From Conoideocrella luteorostrata (taxonomy: Eukaryota; Ascomycota; Sordariomycetes; Hypocreales; Clavicipitaceae), in the NCBI GenBank assembly GCA_032433595.1, contig JASWJB010000065.1:1-64000 (forward strand): a stretch of 64,000 nt of DNA, given 5' to 3'. Of the stretch, positions 10,497-22,917 are shown piece after piece. The position numbers and the translations under genes were made by a program. The stretch's first letter is position 1. Each line of letters starts with the position of its first letter. The notes beneath the pieces were generated by a model. The model was not told the DNA's origin. It made no database searches and saw only the letters and a list, made by a program, of their open reading frames with translations.

Positions 10497-11255
10497 TTAC
10501 ACCTGACCGTTTTGCCGTGTCAAAGTCCCAGCCTGATCTGCCTCCCGGTTTCTCCTCTGCGCACGCCACTCCTTGATGCTGCGAGACATCCTGCTCACGG
10601 CCGTACATGGTAGAATAATCGGCCATGCAAACATGACGGCGAGCCACCATGCTCCCACTGCCGCCTTGTTCCATCTTGTCCCCTTAGAATCGAGGTACCA
10701 CTCGGGAATCCATCGACCCGCTCGTCCGCGGCCGTTGATGCATAAGATGCAAATCGCCCCGAATAAAAGCCACCCACATATGGTGATGGGGACCAACAAT
10801 TTGACGATGTTGTGCAGCTTGTAGTATTCACCCGTATTTTTCAGCTCGTACGAGAGTGATCGTTCGAAAGCTGACGCGCAGAGTGGAGACGTCGGTGCAG
10901 CATCGCCTTCATCCATCAAGCCGCTTGGGCCTGGCTGCAGTATTGCCGTTCGAACAGAGTTGATATGCATGGCTATCGTTTCTCTTCATAAATGTAGGAG
11001 TTGGCTTGCGTTGATAAGAATAGGATAATCAATTTTATTGCGTGCTTTGTTGTGGTTTGGCCATGAATCTTGACGAACATTTGAAGAGGACGAGCTCGCA
11101 GGAGTTGCTGCCCGTGGGGGGGAGGAAGCGTGATGATTCACTTCCTTCCTCCTGTCAGTCCCCTTCCAGTTCAAATCGGCACAAATTGAAAGAGGCGTGA
11201 ACCACAGAACGGCAGCAAGAGCCATCTTGGTCACTTGGAGAATGGAAGTTGCCAT
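10497..11255 (-). CDS. Small membrane-protein locus, probably two exons
   Basis: Two adjacent minus-strand frames look like one gene. The upstream frame (ATG at 11255) starts with a hydrophobic, signal-like stretch, MALAAVLWFTPLSICADL. The downstream frame (to 10497) has two clear membrane segments, KLLVPITICGWLLFGAICIL and a Trp-rich one around AAVGAWWLAVMFAWPIILP, and a basic tail. A phase-0 intron from GTTCGT (about 11078) to CTGCAG (about 10937) would join them in frame. A GTGAAT donor near 11139 also fits. Alternatively the downstream frame is its own gene with ATG at 10970 (157 residues). I recognise no family. The membrane nature is seen; the function is unknown. Confidence 0.45.
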
Positions 11256-11934
11256 TCAAGATCATCCAGTCACATCAGGTACCCTGCTTTATGAGTTGCC
11301 TTGGACCAAGCAGACAATCGATCTCACAGTTGTGCTGTGTTATGGACATATAAAGCGCCTTCTACAAATTAGATCTATCATCACGCTTAGGATTCTAAAA
11401 ATTTGAGAGCTCATGCAAGCATATTTTCCCCTGCCATGGCGTTCGCGTTTGGGTGGCAGAAGCCGAAACGCTGACAACAACTAGCAACGCAGAACCCAAG
11501 GCTCGTGTGGCTGAGGCATATAGTATTGACATAGACCAGGGCTGCATCTTCAGCAGTCGGCACCCCCATTACATTTACGCGTAGCATAGTTACGCCGCTC
11601 GACAGGCCGGAAACGAATGCGCCTTTTTGATCCAGCATGATAAGATTGCGGTTGTCGGCCAACGCAGCTACAAGGCATTTCAGGCTCAGCAGATGCATTC
11701 GCATCATTGCAGAGCAGAAAAGACAGTAGGCAAAATTGCGGTGCGCATGCATTTAGATGAAGAGGGAGAGGCCATATCGGACAATGCTCCGAGTGATGCG
11801 CTTTTGACTCGATGCTTTGTTGATAATTGCTGGCGGCATGATTGGACGGCCTACTTGCTACTTCGGGACGGCAGACTAACTAGTGGTTATTATAGATCTC
11901 ATAGCATGTCCAGGGCTGTACCGCTAGACGACGT
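11256..11934. other. Intergenic, no supported gene
   Basis: Overlapping short frames on both strands (about 11411-11953) lack domain signatures. The plus-strand frame ends inside the MITE terminal repeat, so it is not a conserved gene. Confidence 0.5.
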
Positions 11935-12189
11935 CATGCGGGGGACAGTTTAACTGAGCCATTTCGTCCACATTGTCCAATTGACCCTTTTAATTCGGCC
12001 CACCACAGATGCAATTAAAGCTTATTATTAATAAAATCTATTACCTAAATAGCTATTTAAGCTATATAATAGNNNNNNNNNNTTTTTTTTTTTTTTTTTT
12101 AAGTTTTATCTTGTTTTTAGTTGCTAAGGCATTAATCTCTTGCGGAGTTGATGCCACCTTGATGGCTCAGTTAAATTGTCCCCCGCTTG
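11935..12189. mobile_element. MITE-like element, copy 2 (contains assembly gap)
   Basis: This non-coding element of about 255 bp has terminal inverted repeats of about 27 bp with two mismatches between the arms. The shared core is GGGGGACAGTTTAACTGAGC. GACGT lies directly before the left end (11930-11934) and again, after one extra G, at 12191-12195, which fits a 5-bp target duplication. The interior is AT-rich with a T tract. Ten Ns at 12073-12082 sit just before that tract, so the true length is unknown. The orientation matches copy 1. It cannot code for a transposase, so any movement would need enzyme from elsewhere. Confidence 0.8.
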
Positions 12190-13108
12190 GGACGTCAAGC
12201 GTGTATGGACATGTCTTCTCGGCAAAATACAGTCTCCGCCCTTTCAAAATAGACAAGAGAGTGCAGGTAGCAGAACTAGTACCTACATATTCTTAGCTAT
12301 CCTGGTCACTGCAAACATTGAAGTCCCAGAACGGCAAGCCATATCAACACGCGCCCGGTTCGCCGTCTATATAAACTCTCTATTCATCGGGAGTAAAACC
12401 CGCACTTCCTGGATATGAGCATGTGTAGTAATCTCTTCATAGGGAACAAGCCAGAAAGCTAGCCGGAGTTTCAGAACCTCAAAGAGAAGCATCGTGCAAT
12501 CACTTTTTCTTTGCTCCGGCCTCTTTCTTCTCTGCCCCATATCTCTTTCGCGCCCACCAGGACACGATCAATCTCCAAACAAATGGTCGCCGATTAATGG
12601 ACCGAGTCGACCCTGACCTGATGTGGATGCTGGTCGCGAACCGGCCCGTCCACGCTACATGGACGGATATTCGAGTCTTGAGCCTCAACACGTCTTGAAA
12701 TGGGAGATCGAGGCTGGGACTTGTTTCTGCAGAATTAATATCCTAATCTAAGCCAATCGAAGGAGTCACATTACCGATGCATGTATGGGAAGATGAAAAA
12801 GGATTTAAGCGGGGGACGACGGAGGATCTCACGCCTTTGTTCAGGGGATACGTCCAAATGAGCCCGTCAATCAGGTATACGGATGTTTTTACTCGTCAAA
12901 ACACAGGGATTTTGTTGACCAGAAATGAACTACTACGCCTCCCGGTCGGACTACTAAACACAAGCCTGCAGACTACCACAAAACATGGAACTCGACGGAG
13001 CCAACAGTATATTTGATGTTGTTAACTATGGATGACCGCTGGTGTAAGAAGTATCATGCTCGAGTCAGTCTCACGTCAGACTATGTATGGTATATATCAA
13101 TCGTATAT
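12190..13108. other. Intergenic, no supported gene
   Basis: This lies between MITE copy 2 and the 3' end of the LRR gene. Short frames only, none with a recognisable domain. Confidence 0.5.
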
Positions 13109-16100
13109 CTAATCAACATCACCTCCACTTTCTTCACCATTGGCCTCCCTCCACGCCGCCATCTCTTCAGCTGGCAATCGTCCGCGCAGCCATCGCAGGG
13201 TCGCCTCCGTACCTCGCTCAAGGATACTCCACCTCGGCACTTTAAATCGGTTACCAGCTACTTCCATCCTTTGCAAACCGTCCACGCCACCAAGAAGACC
13301 TAAGCGGGGGTTTAATTGACCAATGTCGTTACTTGAGGCATCTACTATCTTTAAACCTCTAATACTTCCTGGGTCTAGTTCGGCTAGCTGATTGCTGGAT
13401 GCTAGCAACACTGATAGCTGCGGGAAAGATTGTTTCAAATCAACTGGAAGCGCTGTCATTCGATTTAGGGAGACATCAATCTTCTCTAGGGCCGGAGCAT
13501 TGAGAAACTTCGTCAGTGGACTCAGGCTCGTGATTTGGTTCGACATGAGGCTCAGCTCCCGTAATGCTGGCATTTCCAAGTTATCTGTAATATATGACTC
13601 GCCCGACAGTTGAGCATTCGCTAAACAAAGCAACGATAGTGTTGATGCAAAGGCATTTAATTCCATCGGAATGGACGTGAGCGGGTTATGGTGTAGCTGA
13701 ATTTGCCGGACTTGGTTTCGGGAGGCAACTGTGCGGCAGCTTTGGGAACTCAGATTGGACATGTCTGATCTCGAGAGATCCAGCACACCTCCAGCCTTGA
13801 CAAACCACACATCTTTGACAACAGTTTGTGAGCGTGGCCGTGTGGGGGTGTGCGGCGCAGATGTAGGCGGTGTTGTGAAATCGTCCTCCACATCTGATCG
13901 AGGGCCGTCATCAGGCGGGGCTGATGGGGAAAATCTGGGGGTGTGCTTGAATTTGCCGTCGATTTCGGTGCTGTTGCGCATAAACTCTGCAAGTGTCGAT
14001 TGGTCACTGGGCTCCTGATATGGGGGAGGAGGCTCTAGCCTCGCGGCTAATATCTCTTTCAGCTCGTCGGTTGATGCTGATATTAGCTTGCGGTCCCGTA
14101 AGGGGTTACCAGTCAGGCGAATCATGGCCAGGCCGTGCATCCTGGCAATCTCTGGGGGAACCGTTCGGATGTCGTTACTTGCAAAATCTGCGTGGCGGAG
14201 CTTTTGCAGGGTTGTGAAACTTTCTGGTATGCTGGCGATGTGATTCTCATCAACGGCTAAAGTGAGAAGACTGACCCAGGTTCCCATGTCTGGCAGACAC
14301 TGGAGTCTGTTGACGGAAAGAGAAATCGAGTGGAGCGCAGGAAGGCTGATCGTACTGTCCGGAGTCACGAGATGGGCTAATTGGTTTGCCGATGCATCGA
14401 GTGTTTGTAAATAGAGCAGTGACTCGACTGGTTGTCGTATGAGCACCCCGGAAAGACGGTTTTTCCTGATAGAAAGTTCTGTCAAAGGAAGTTTGGACAA
14501 GCTCTCAAAAGGGAGTACTTCAAGCTTGTTCTCATTCAGGTTGAGGATTCTCAAGCGGGACATCTGCTCAATCTCGGTGGGCAAGGCCGATATATCATTT
14601 CCGTGCAAATCGAGCATCTCAAGAGCACTGAGGTTCATCAATGCAGCATCCAATGGTCCGAAAAGTCGATTCTTCGAGAGTTTGAGATCGCGAAGTGATG
14701 TCATCTGAGAAATTACTTCCAGACTGCCGTTATCAAGCGTATTCGAAGACTACGCCATTACAGGATTAGAGAGTCATCGCAGCTTGACCTGAATGTGACT
14801 GCACTTACAAGATTGAGAGATGTCAGGTTGACAAGCCTGCGGAAGCCCAGAGGCACCATGGCTAATAAGTTGCCATGCAAATCAAGGGTCTCTAACCCAC
14901 CGAATATGTTTCCCTGACCGTCGTCTTCTTCATCAATAGTGTCTGGACTTGTGTCCGGAAAAAGATTCTCGTCAAGTGCCTCAAACTCATTATCAGCTGC
15001 AACAAGCCTTGTAAGATCCACACTTTCGGCCCAGTTACCGCCATAATTACCAACACTCTCCAGATCATACATTTTCATGACCTCTTGTGGGATCTCTTTC
15101 AGCCCCAGGGCAGCGATGTTCAGTCTTCCCGTTGTGCGGGCCATCGCGACTCTCTGTTGAAGCACCTTTGCGCCGGGCCGTTCCCCTTTGCGCAGATTGA
15201 AAGGGTCATCATGCTCCATGCTAGTACCATATTCATCATTTGAGGCTGTCGGTGCGTCGTTTTGCTCGACTAATTTCTGGGTGGCTGATGCTTGCCTAAC
15301 AGCCGCACGTTTGGCAGCCCTGGCTTTGGCAATTTGATCTCGTAATGCCGCAGAAGATTTTCGATTTGTCAATGAAGCTGCTTGTTTGGCAGGTGGACCA
15401 GTTGAACTCGATGGAGGCGGAATAGAACCATCCCAAGCTCCTTCAGACGTGCGAGTGGTGTCTGTCGAACAAGTAGATCCACCCATGGAGGGCAGTGAAG
15501 GTTTCTTAAAGAGCCCCTGGGTAGATGTCCGCGGCTTCGCTGGTCGAGTTGCTATCGTTTTGGCACCGGCCTTGAGGGGAGCCCTTCCGACCATCCTTTT
15601 GTCCGGACCTTGACTTCGAGCTACATCTGGCACGGGCGGTATGCCAGAAGCAGCCGGTCTCGTGGCAGAAGTGAGCGACATGCGACTCGGCGTAGCCTTT
15701 GCCTGAGGAGTCTTGACGATACCAATGCTGGAAGTCCTTCGCGGGGTTCCGCTGTTAATGGTAGATAGACTGGTCTTAAAGGACATACTAGAGCCTCGGA
15801 GGTTGGGTGTGGTAGGGTGATCTTGACTGGCGCTCGATCCAGGTCGGCTGCCATGTCTGGAGGATGCCCGACCCGACCCATCCGAATTGTAGCTGGATCC
15901 TGGTCGCGAGTTTCCACCTTCACCTTGCGATCTAGTACGTCCCTGATCAAAAAATGAAGACGATTTTTTGCTCAATGCCGGAGACGACGGGACATGTGCC
16001 AATGTTTCCATAGTGCGTTCGCTCAATGAAGGTCGGGATCTGCTCGGGGTCTGGAAAGCGGTGGAATCGTCGGGCAGCGCATCTATGCCGGTGGTGTCGT

Positions 16101-16524
16101 GAGGCAATGTTGTATGTACGGGAGACTGATTGAATGCGCCATCGTCAACAAGATCAGCATCGGCACCTGAGACCTCAACAGGTTGTGTAACGGCAGAATC
16201 GGATCTTCTCTGGGAGCCTGGTACAATTGGTGTCTTGGACGTCGAACTGTCTTGATTTCCGGTCTTGGCTCGAGAGGATGTGGCTCGAAGCGGACTCTCT
16301 CTGCCAGTGCTGCCACTGACGCCGGACCGAAGACGGTCTCGTGATGGAGCCGTTCGGAGCTTGGGTGGAATGAGTTCTCCGCCACCGAAGCTATCCCTGG
16401 AGGATTTCGAACGAAGTGACCTGGTTGTGCATGTCGATGAAACCGGTTTTGGAATACTGGATCGAGGCACGGGGAGTCGAGATAAGCGGGGGATGCCACT
16501 GGGGCGATCTTTGGGGCTGTCCAT
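13109..16524 (-). CDS. Large leucine-rich-repeat protein with disordered N-terminus
   Basis: Two exons (16524-14809 and 14749-13109) are joined by a 59-nt intron with donor GTAAGT and acceptor CGTAG, giving about 1118 residues. The join turns NLTSLNL into NLTSLNLSSNTLDN and keeps the LRR register. Residues 1 to about 430 are Ser/Pro/Arg-rich and disordered-looking, with many SRPGS-type repeats. Leucine-rich repeats of the LxxLxLxxNxL type start near residue 460 and run in two blocks, split by an acidic/Pro linker (around nt 13900) that contains TPPTSAPHTPTRPRSQ. The repeats resemble the short LRRs of LRRC40-type and Ras-suppressor proteins, which usually act as protein-binding scaffolds. There is no signal peptide or membrane segment, so it is probably intracellular. 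The exact role is unknown. Confidence 0.88.
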
Positions 16525-17419
16525 TAGAGATAGTCAATGGGAATCCCTCCTTCTCAACACGCAGTTTGTATCTGTGGCACGCTTCAAGAGGTTGGCCTGC
16601 AGCTCGCGATGGATGGAAGATGCGATGTGATGTGGTAATGTCAGACGGGGAACGCAGCAGAGCCCGTCCGCAACAAACGTTGCAGTGTCCTGAGCCAACG
16701 TGCTCAACGATGGAGCGGCTTCAATGTGTCTATATACAAGTCAACAGTGAACGGCGTTGGCACACCGACGCGAGGAGATGCTCTGAATCGGTGCAAGCAA
16801 AAGAAGTGCATTGAAGCTCTCTGAGATGGGGTAGACGGGGTGAAAGGCGAACATTCATGAATGTCCAGTACGGAGAACTGTTTGGCGGCTCATCCCGTGA
16901 GGCCAGGGAGCCACTTGAAAGGTCTGGTGCTAATTTCGGGCAGCGCCTTCCATGTTGTTTGATTTGCCCTGTTTGTATTAGCAGCGATGATAGCAACGAC
17001 GACTAGAGAGAACTTGAGCAAGTCGGGACTAGACTTGCACTTAGTTTGAACAATTGAACCCTTGTCAGGGGGAAGCAAGATTTGAACTCCACATCAGAAA
17101 CGACCAACTGTAGAGATATTGAGAGCTGGGAAAGGGTGGTGGTGTTGGGTTATTCGACGCAGCTACGCAAGAACGTAGGGGGACTCTCTGCGGAGTGTTA
17201 GTTATAACTACAGTGGGCCACCAGTAATTCTGAGCCAAGAATCAACCAAATCGTGTAGAGTGGTGACTGGAATTACTGCTGGGGTACGGAGTACGGAGTA
17301 CGTAGTCCGTCTTGACTGGCAAGTACAGGATGATTAGGCGGGTCACGTGTGGCTAACCTGTCCACGCGCCTGCCGGATTAATCGAGACATCGGGGCCGTC
17401 TCTGCCCTGGATGTCTCGA
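16525..17419. other. Intergenic, no supported gene
   Basis: This is the upstream region of the LRR gene. It carries TACGGAGTACGGAGTACGTA at about 17285-17304. I see no convincing gene. Confidence 0.5.
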
Positions 17420-18549
17420 TTAATTTGTCGACACCTTGCCTGTGGCGGCTGCCCCGTAATCGTTTGGTCCCAAGATCCTGCGCTCCCATTCATCACGGTA
17501 GATTCCGGCCTCGGACAATGGCTCTTCAGGATCTATCCATATTCGGTTGCTCGAATCCGCCAGGATGGGGAGTGGATTATCCATCTGACTTTCCTTTGAT
17601 GTAAGAAAACGCAATAGAGCATAACGCTGTGTGTCAGTGAGTTTAAATACGCGATAAGTCACTTGCCTCGACCAGAGTGGAAATAGATGGCTGTGTGCTG
17701 TGTTTACCCAGATTAGTATTTTAAGTGTGAGTTCAGAAATCTGCGATAGAGGAGGAGATATAGAGACCTGCATCTGCATCTGCATGTCGTTCCGGATCAC
17801 GACGATCAAAAAGCGCAACACCACCTGATATGCGCGCCTCGGCCCAGTACCCCATGCCATCAGATATGCCATTTGGATATTGGTCATAGTCGCAGTGCCA
17901 TTCATGCTGGAAAAAAGTAGGTGGAGGGCGACCTTCTGGATGTCGCCGCCACCATCCTCTGTCCTCCTTGTCCGGGACCTAGGACGCCAATTCGCCATGT
18001 TTACTGAACCCTGCCTCATCCTGGAGTCTATCAAGCTTTGCTCCAAGCTTGGTTGGATGGCTCTAGCGACCATTTCTACCGGAAGAGCTTCAAATATTCT
18101 TAACTTAGGCGATGCGCCCGTGAATGCATGGATAACCTATGCATTGCATATCCCACGTCGTGATTAGCGATGAGAAACACTAGAACAAAGACAATGACAC
18201 CGTCTCCATGGAGAGAACTTGCCGGAGATTTGAATTCCAAGACTTCACAATCTGAGTTGCCTCGGAATTCCTTTGCTTTGCTTAGAGCATCATTGCAAAC
18301 CTCTTGGTGAGTCTCATGCATCGGATGACGATGCCAAAGCGGTCGTTTATGAGAGTCTTTGGCAACAGAAGAGATGGGTAAGCCATCAGCTAGCTGCCCA
18401 AACGTCAATTTGGCAACACCTGTCGATAGGACTCTCTTCAATGCGTGTTCAAAGATGTCACGATGGGGCTGCTGCAGCGAAGACACGGCAGGTGTTTGGA
18501 ACTTTGCATCAGCCTTATTTCGCGTTCCACTGCGCAGCTGGGGTGCCAT
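17420..18549 (-). CDS. Uncharacterised multi-exon gene, possibly frameshifted
   Basis: The region reads as one intron-rich minus-strand gene. The N-terminal exon starts at ATG 18549 (MAPQLRSGTRNKADAKF). The middle is best read in the frame giving FFQHEWHCDYDQYPNG and then GYWAEARISGGVALFDRRDP (about 17945-17785). The C-terminal exon gives VTYRVFKLTDTQRYALLRFL and ends KVSTN at 17420. These blocks look like an uncharacterised ascomycete family that I remember only by pattern. Just upstream of VTYRVF, the frame AIYFHSGRGK (about 17688-17660) is one base out of phase with it. So there is either a one-base loss or an alternative acceptor at AACACAG with a TACTAAT-like branch point. Function is unknown. 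Splicing is not fully resolved. Confidence 0.45.
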
Positions 18550-19391
18550 ATTGGCGGTTTGCCTTGTTAGATGGAGGCAAAGAATGTGTTGGTGCGGTTG
18601 CACATTAAACAGACGAATTATTAAAGGTGGTGAAGGAAGCAACACAACGTCGCTTCGTTTTATGTCACGTCAATCTGACCAGTTTCATGGGCTCCGCGGG
18701 TTGCATGCCCAGCCTAGCCTGTGATTGGCCGCTGTCTACCGAAACAAAGTTTCAAATCAGATCGCAAGACTTGACCATACAATAGGTGAGCGCAACGGTT
18801 TTAGTCTTTTGGGGTCGATGCTGCGCCTTTTTCCCCCAAAGGCGCCTGGCGAGTTTGAATCGCCTTGTGAGCGCGTGCGCAGTGTGACAATAACGGTATC
18901 ATGCCCTCACAGAGACGGCCATCACTAAGTGTCATAAGTGCGCAGCTATGGAAGTGGTTATCTAATGCAGCGGTAATGAATTAAGAGTATTAGCGCCACA
19001 TAATTAACGTACGTAGTTTTGATCGTGGAGATCAGAACTCATGTCTTCCACAAAGAGGTTTCTCAAATCTGAGCGCTTGATAATTTGTTATTTACTTCTG
19101 ACTTAATATTTGCAGTCTTGCCAAGCCAGACCTATCGTTCCTATATTTATTGGAAAAGAGCGTCGAATACTAGGCCCTTTGACTCCGTGGTAGTTTGGGT
19201 TGTGGTTATCGCAGTCCTGATGCTGCTGTGATGCGGGATTGGTAGATGCGATTTACCCCTGAGTAATTGTTACTGTGATGTGATTAGATCTTTGGAGCAC
19301 GACAAACATGAAACGGAATTCCAGTATTTGATTAATCTGACCTCAGCGCAGCTATCATATTTTTTCAGTGATAAAGGCACTAGCCCGGCAG
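18550..19391. other. Intergenic, no supported gene
   Basis: This lies between the start of the preceding gene and the 3' end of the NmrA-like reductase. No recognisable coding or repeat structure. Confidence 0.5.
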
Positions 19392-20379
19392 TTATATTTC
19401 CCTCGTCCAGTCACTCCCAGCCCAAGGTCTGCCATGAGTCTCTTTCGCTAAATCAACAATTGACTTCCAAGCAATAATCCCGCCACAACCCTTTAGAACG
19501 ATGTCATTCTGATTACCTGCTCCCTCTTTCGAGTGATCAATATTCCCTTCTCCCATTAGAAAGCGCAGATATCTTTCTGGGGTGGGAGACGCCTTAGCCA
19601 ACACTCCCGCCTTGTAGTCCCCTAGCGGCACACTCGATACCTTAATATGCCCAGCTCCATGTGCTTTCATTATCTGAGCAATTTCCAGGAAGCTCTTGCT
19701 GTCGCCATTCAAGTAGACCTGCTCTGGAATTATGTCTAGAGGTAAAGATGACAGACTTGCGAGGGCCTTACCAACATCCATCTTACTGATATAAGAGGCT
19801 CGCTGGCTTATGCTCCCAATAGCCTCATACTCGCCCTGCTTAGTGAAGAACCCAAACCAGGGACCAATAGAATCCTCGAGAAGAAGGCCAGCGTAAACGC
19901 GACATATGTGAATATTAGGGAGATGCTGTGTCGCGAGAGTAAAATGGTGTTTCTTAGCGTCCCATTCCTCGTGGGGGAAATCATGCAAGTAGTGGTTCAC
20001 GCCGAATTCTGACGGAAAATAGAGCTTAACAGCCGTCAAGGGAAGGGCTCGCAGAAGCTTTTCTTTGAATGCATGGCCAGATGGCCCAACCCTTATGTCG
20101 TGTTAGTTCTAGCAGCGTTAGAGCAGGATCTAGTGAAGATACTCACGCATTGACGAGCACGTCCACTCCCTGTAGAGACTGTTCAAGATTCTCTTCGTTG
20201 TATGTACGCAATTTAGCTCCAGCAGAAACAAGGCTAGCTGTGCATTGCGACTCGGAACGCACAAGAATGATGACTTCCTGGAATCGAGTGCGAAACTCGG
20301 ATAGAAGAAATGCATTGACGAGCTCCCGACCCAGGTTTCCTGTTGCGCCAGCAATTGCTACAGTACGAAGGCTAGTCAT
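19392..20379 (-). CDS. NmrA-like / isoflavone-reductase-like NAD(P)-binding protein
   Basis: Two exons (20379-20147 and 20091-19392) flank a 55-nt intron (donor GTGAGT, acceptor AAG) and give about 310 residues, the usual size for this family. The N-terminus has the Rossmann glycine motif GATGNLG at residues 11-17, after MTSLRTVAIA. LYFPSEFGVNHY, near residue 110, is the typical NmrA/PCBER block with the substrate-pocket region behind it. Family members are NADPH-dependent reductases of small aromatic or phenolic compounds, or redox-sensing regulators such as NmrA; the sequence does not decide which. It is cytosolic by appearance (no signal peptide). The frame is intact, unlike some neighbours. 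Confidence 0.87.
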
Positions 20380-22114
20380 GGCGAAGATGGCAATATCAGA
20401 CGTGACAATACCAGAGCGTAGAGATATGCTCTTTCTGGGACGCAACGTTCGGTACACTTTAATTGTTGTAATTCGAAAGTCTAAAAGTCGTCAATTTGTT
20501 GGGGAACTTGAAGGCTCTTATGATTATGGTAGATGCAGAATTCTGTCTCAGGCGTCCACTTAACCGTGCTGTGCGTGATATACTCCACGCACTGCTTCCT
20601 GTGATTGGAGTAGGCTTTACCGGCAAAGCTCACGGCAGTGAGAATCCCACTCGGTTCTGAGCTTCTGGTTTCAGTCACGCAACGCCACTTATCTTGGTGG
20701 AAACCCGGCGGTTTCGTGGCGGTGGGGGTGAGGGGGGAGCCACGGAAAGTCTATTTCATTCATGCCAGTCTCCATTTGACCCAATTATTCATGGTGTCTT
20801 GTAATAGATATTTTCAATCTTCCTGATGCTCTCGCAAGACCTTTATGTCAGAGTGTTGCGTGGGTCTCGAAAGGAGCATGTACTTCGCAGAGGCTGAATC
20901 AATAAACCAAAGTGGTGACGAATTCATCGTCACCGATTGTCATCGACTTGGCAGTGACTCCGTGTATAAATGCTTAAGAGCCACCAGCAACTCCCCAGAC
21001 GTATGTTGGTTGTACCAGTCATTGGCGAGTGAGAACCTGTATTTTGTGAAGGAGTTGATCATTAGTTCCCGACTGGGATGCCATTGTGCGATTGGTCAGG
21101 CTGCAAAAGTATCAAATGCAACAGTTCCTCCCCACCTTTCCCGGCCGGCCTCCAAACTAACCACATAAGGAAGTTGGTTATAACGCCCAGTGCAGAGCAC
21201 GGGCTTACTTTTCATATAACTTCAAAATTAGTCAGGATCTAACTTCTGACAAGATATTTATAAATGCTGCATCATTCCCCGGAGTGTGATTTGGCGGCGT
21301 ATTCTGGAATGCAACTTAGTGAACGAACTCAATAAATTCGACAGAGAAATCCGGCATTTAGCTTCAAGAAAACTCAATTCGTCAACCGATGATTAGTGTT
21401 ACTCTGTAATTGGCCATAATATGTGACTGAGTGCAGGCTGACCAGAGGCTACTGCCCCATGGCTGCAGGTGTGCCGCTCGGTTAGTCTCGTGGGATACTC
21501 GAGTTATTCATCGGCGTTACTTGGGCAGCAGCACAACAAGGCGTTACATGTGGAACCCTATGGAATTCAATTCAGTCCGGTAGGCCTTTGGATTACGAAC
21601 ATTTCTATTGTTCTAGATGCTAGCAAAAGTCTCATTTTAGCTCACAACGGAAGAGCTGAAGAATTAGTCTCAAGCCACGATGCGCGGCAATGGACAACAA
21701 TAAGAGATGCTAAGAGAAATTTCGGAATATGAACAAGGGAACTAGCAACCTGATTCAAATCGCAACATGATAGTAAACATATAATCATATAATTAACAGA
21801 GTAAGGTCCCATTCTCAGAGACAAAGAGATCCTAGACGCGTCGAGAAACCCCATGCCCGGATCAAAGCCTTGACCGCAAAACTCCTACGGTGCGTGGCCA
21901 CGCTTTACTTCCGCCTTTGTTAATTCGGTCCGGTCGCGGGTTTGTTCCGCCAGATTATAGCAGTTTCGTCGCAACCTTGTTTATATCACATATTTGCAAG
22001 TAGTTTTAGCGCGATAGTCCAATGTGGAAGTATGGTTAATTCCCACAATTTGTTTTAGAGTTCTATATAACTAATGCTTCGTTTGCTGTTTCCGACCCGG
22101 CCAAGAATTTGATG
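20380..22114. other. Intergenic, AT-rich, no supported gene
   Basis: Open frames are short and lack domains. The sequence becomes AT-rich towards 22 kb. No gene or RNA could be supported. Confidence 0.45.
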
Positions 22115-22375
22115 ACTGGAGATATCTCCTTTGCCGGTGTCACGATTGGGGTTCTGATATTGTCGGAATATTGCCGCCAAGCACACAACAAGAGCACGGA
22201 TATCGTCACGTGGTCACCTTTCGGCCACCCTATTTATACGAGCATCGTAGGCATCGTATCTTGACTTGTTTTTCCCCTCTTAGATAGACCCGACTATTAT
22301 TGAATATATTGCATTTGAAGCCGATGATCTAGATCATTGCACAACCCTGTGCAACCCACAGATATAGCATAGGGA
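22115..22375. repeat. Diverged promoter-like duplication, copy A
   Basis: This segment is clearly related to 22918-23200. Both share CACGTGGTCACCTTTC, a TATTTA(T/C)AC block, TTGACTTGTTTT, CTTAGATAGAC, TGATCTAGATC and CTGTGCAACCCACA in the same order and orientation. The order resembles a promoter with a TATA-like box. No transposon ends are visible. Confidence 0.65.
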
Positions 22376-22917
22376 AGGGCAAGACTTCTCACATATTCGT
22401 TAGTCGGTCGCAACTAGTGGCACTCTGTTATTAACGGTCTTAATCTCTGACCTTCACTATAGATTCGGTCTCTCTCCTCCCTTTATGCTAGCTGCATGAT
22501 ACTCTCCCCCGATGGCCTTAGGTGCATTGCTAGCCCTACAACTCCGCGCAGGTCACCGGGAGGTGGTGGTCCCCGATAGCTGGCCTCACAGGCAATCCTT
22601 CCTTCCACGCAAATGGCGGTTGATTGTCTATTCTTGTTAATGCCGGTTCTGCCTTTGGTATAGCTGGCAATGACATCTTAAGTAGCATGTTCGAAATATG
22701 TTGATTAGCTTGGAGTTGTCCCAACTCAAGAATGCGTATCGACAACAGCATCTGTGGAGGTGGAAGGACATATACTTGCCCTTTCTGAGTTCTTTGGCGA
22801 TGCTGCTAGCCAAGTGCCCGGAGCAAATGCAAGTAATCGAACCGACTTTCCGTTGCATGGCATAACAAATGCCGTCGACAAGATGCAAGCCTGAACCTAT
22901 TTTGTCTTGAAAAGCGG
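22376..22917. other. Sequence between the duplicated segments
   Basis: A plus-strand ATG at about 22513 opens a 40-odd-residue frame (MALGALLALQLRAGHREVVV) downstream of copy A. It could be a small or broken gene driven by that segment. I recognise no family and give it low weight. Confidence 0.25.

Noticed and set aside
17060..17090. tRNA-like T-arm (GATTTGAACTCC on the plus strand)
   Set aside because: No matching A-box, anticodon stem or acceptor stem could be found around it.
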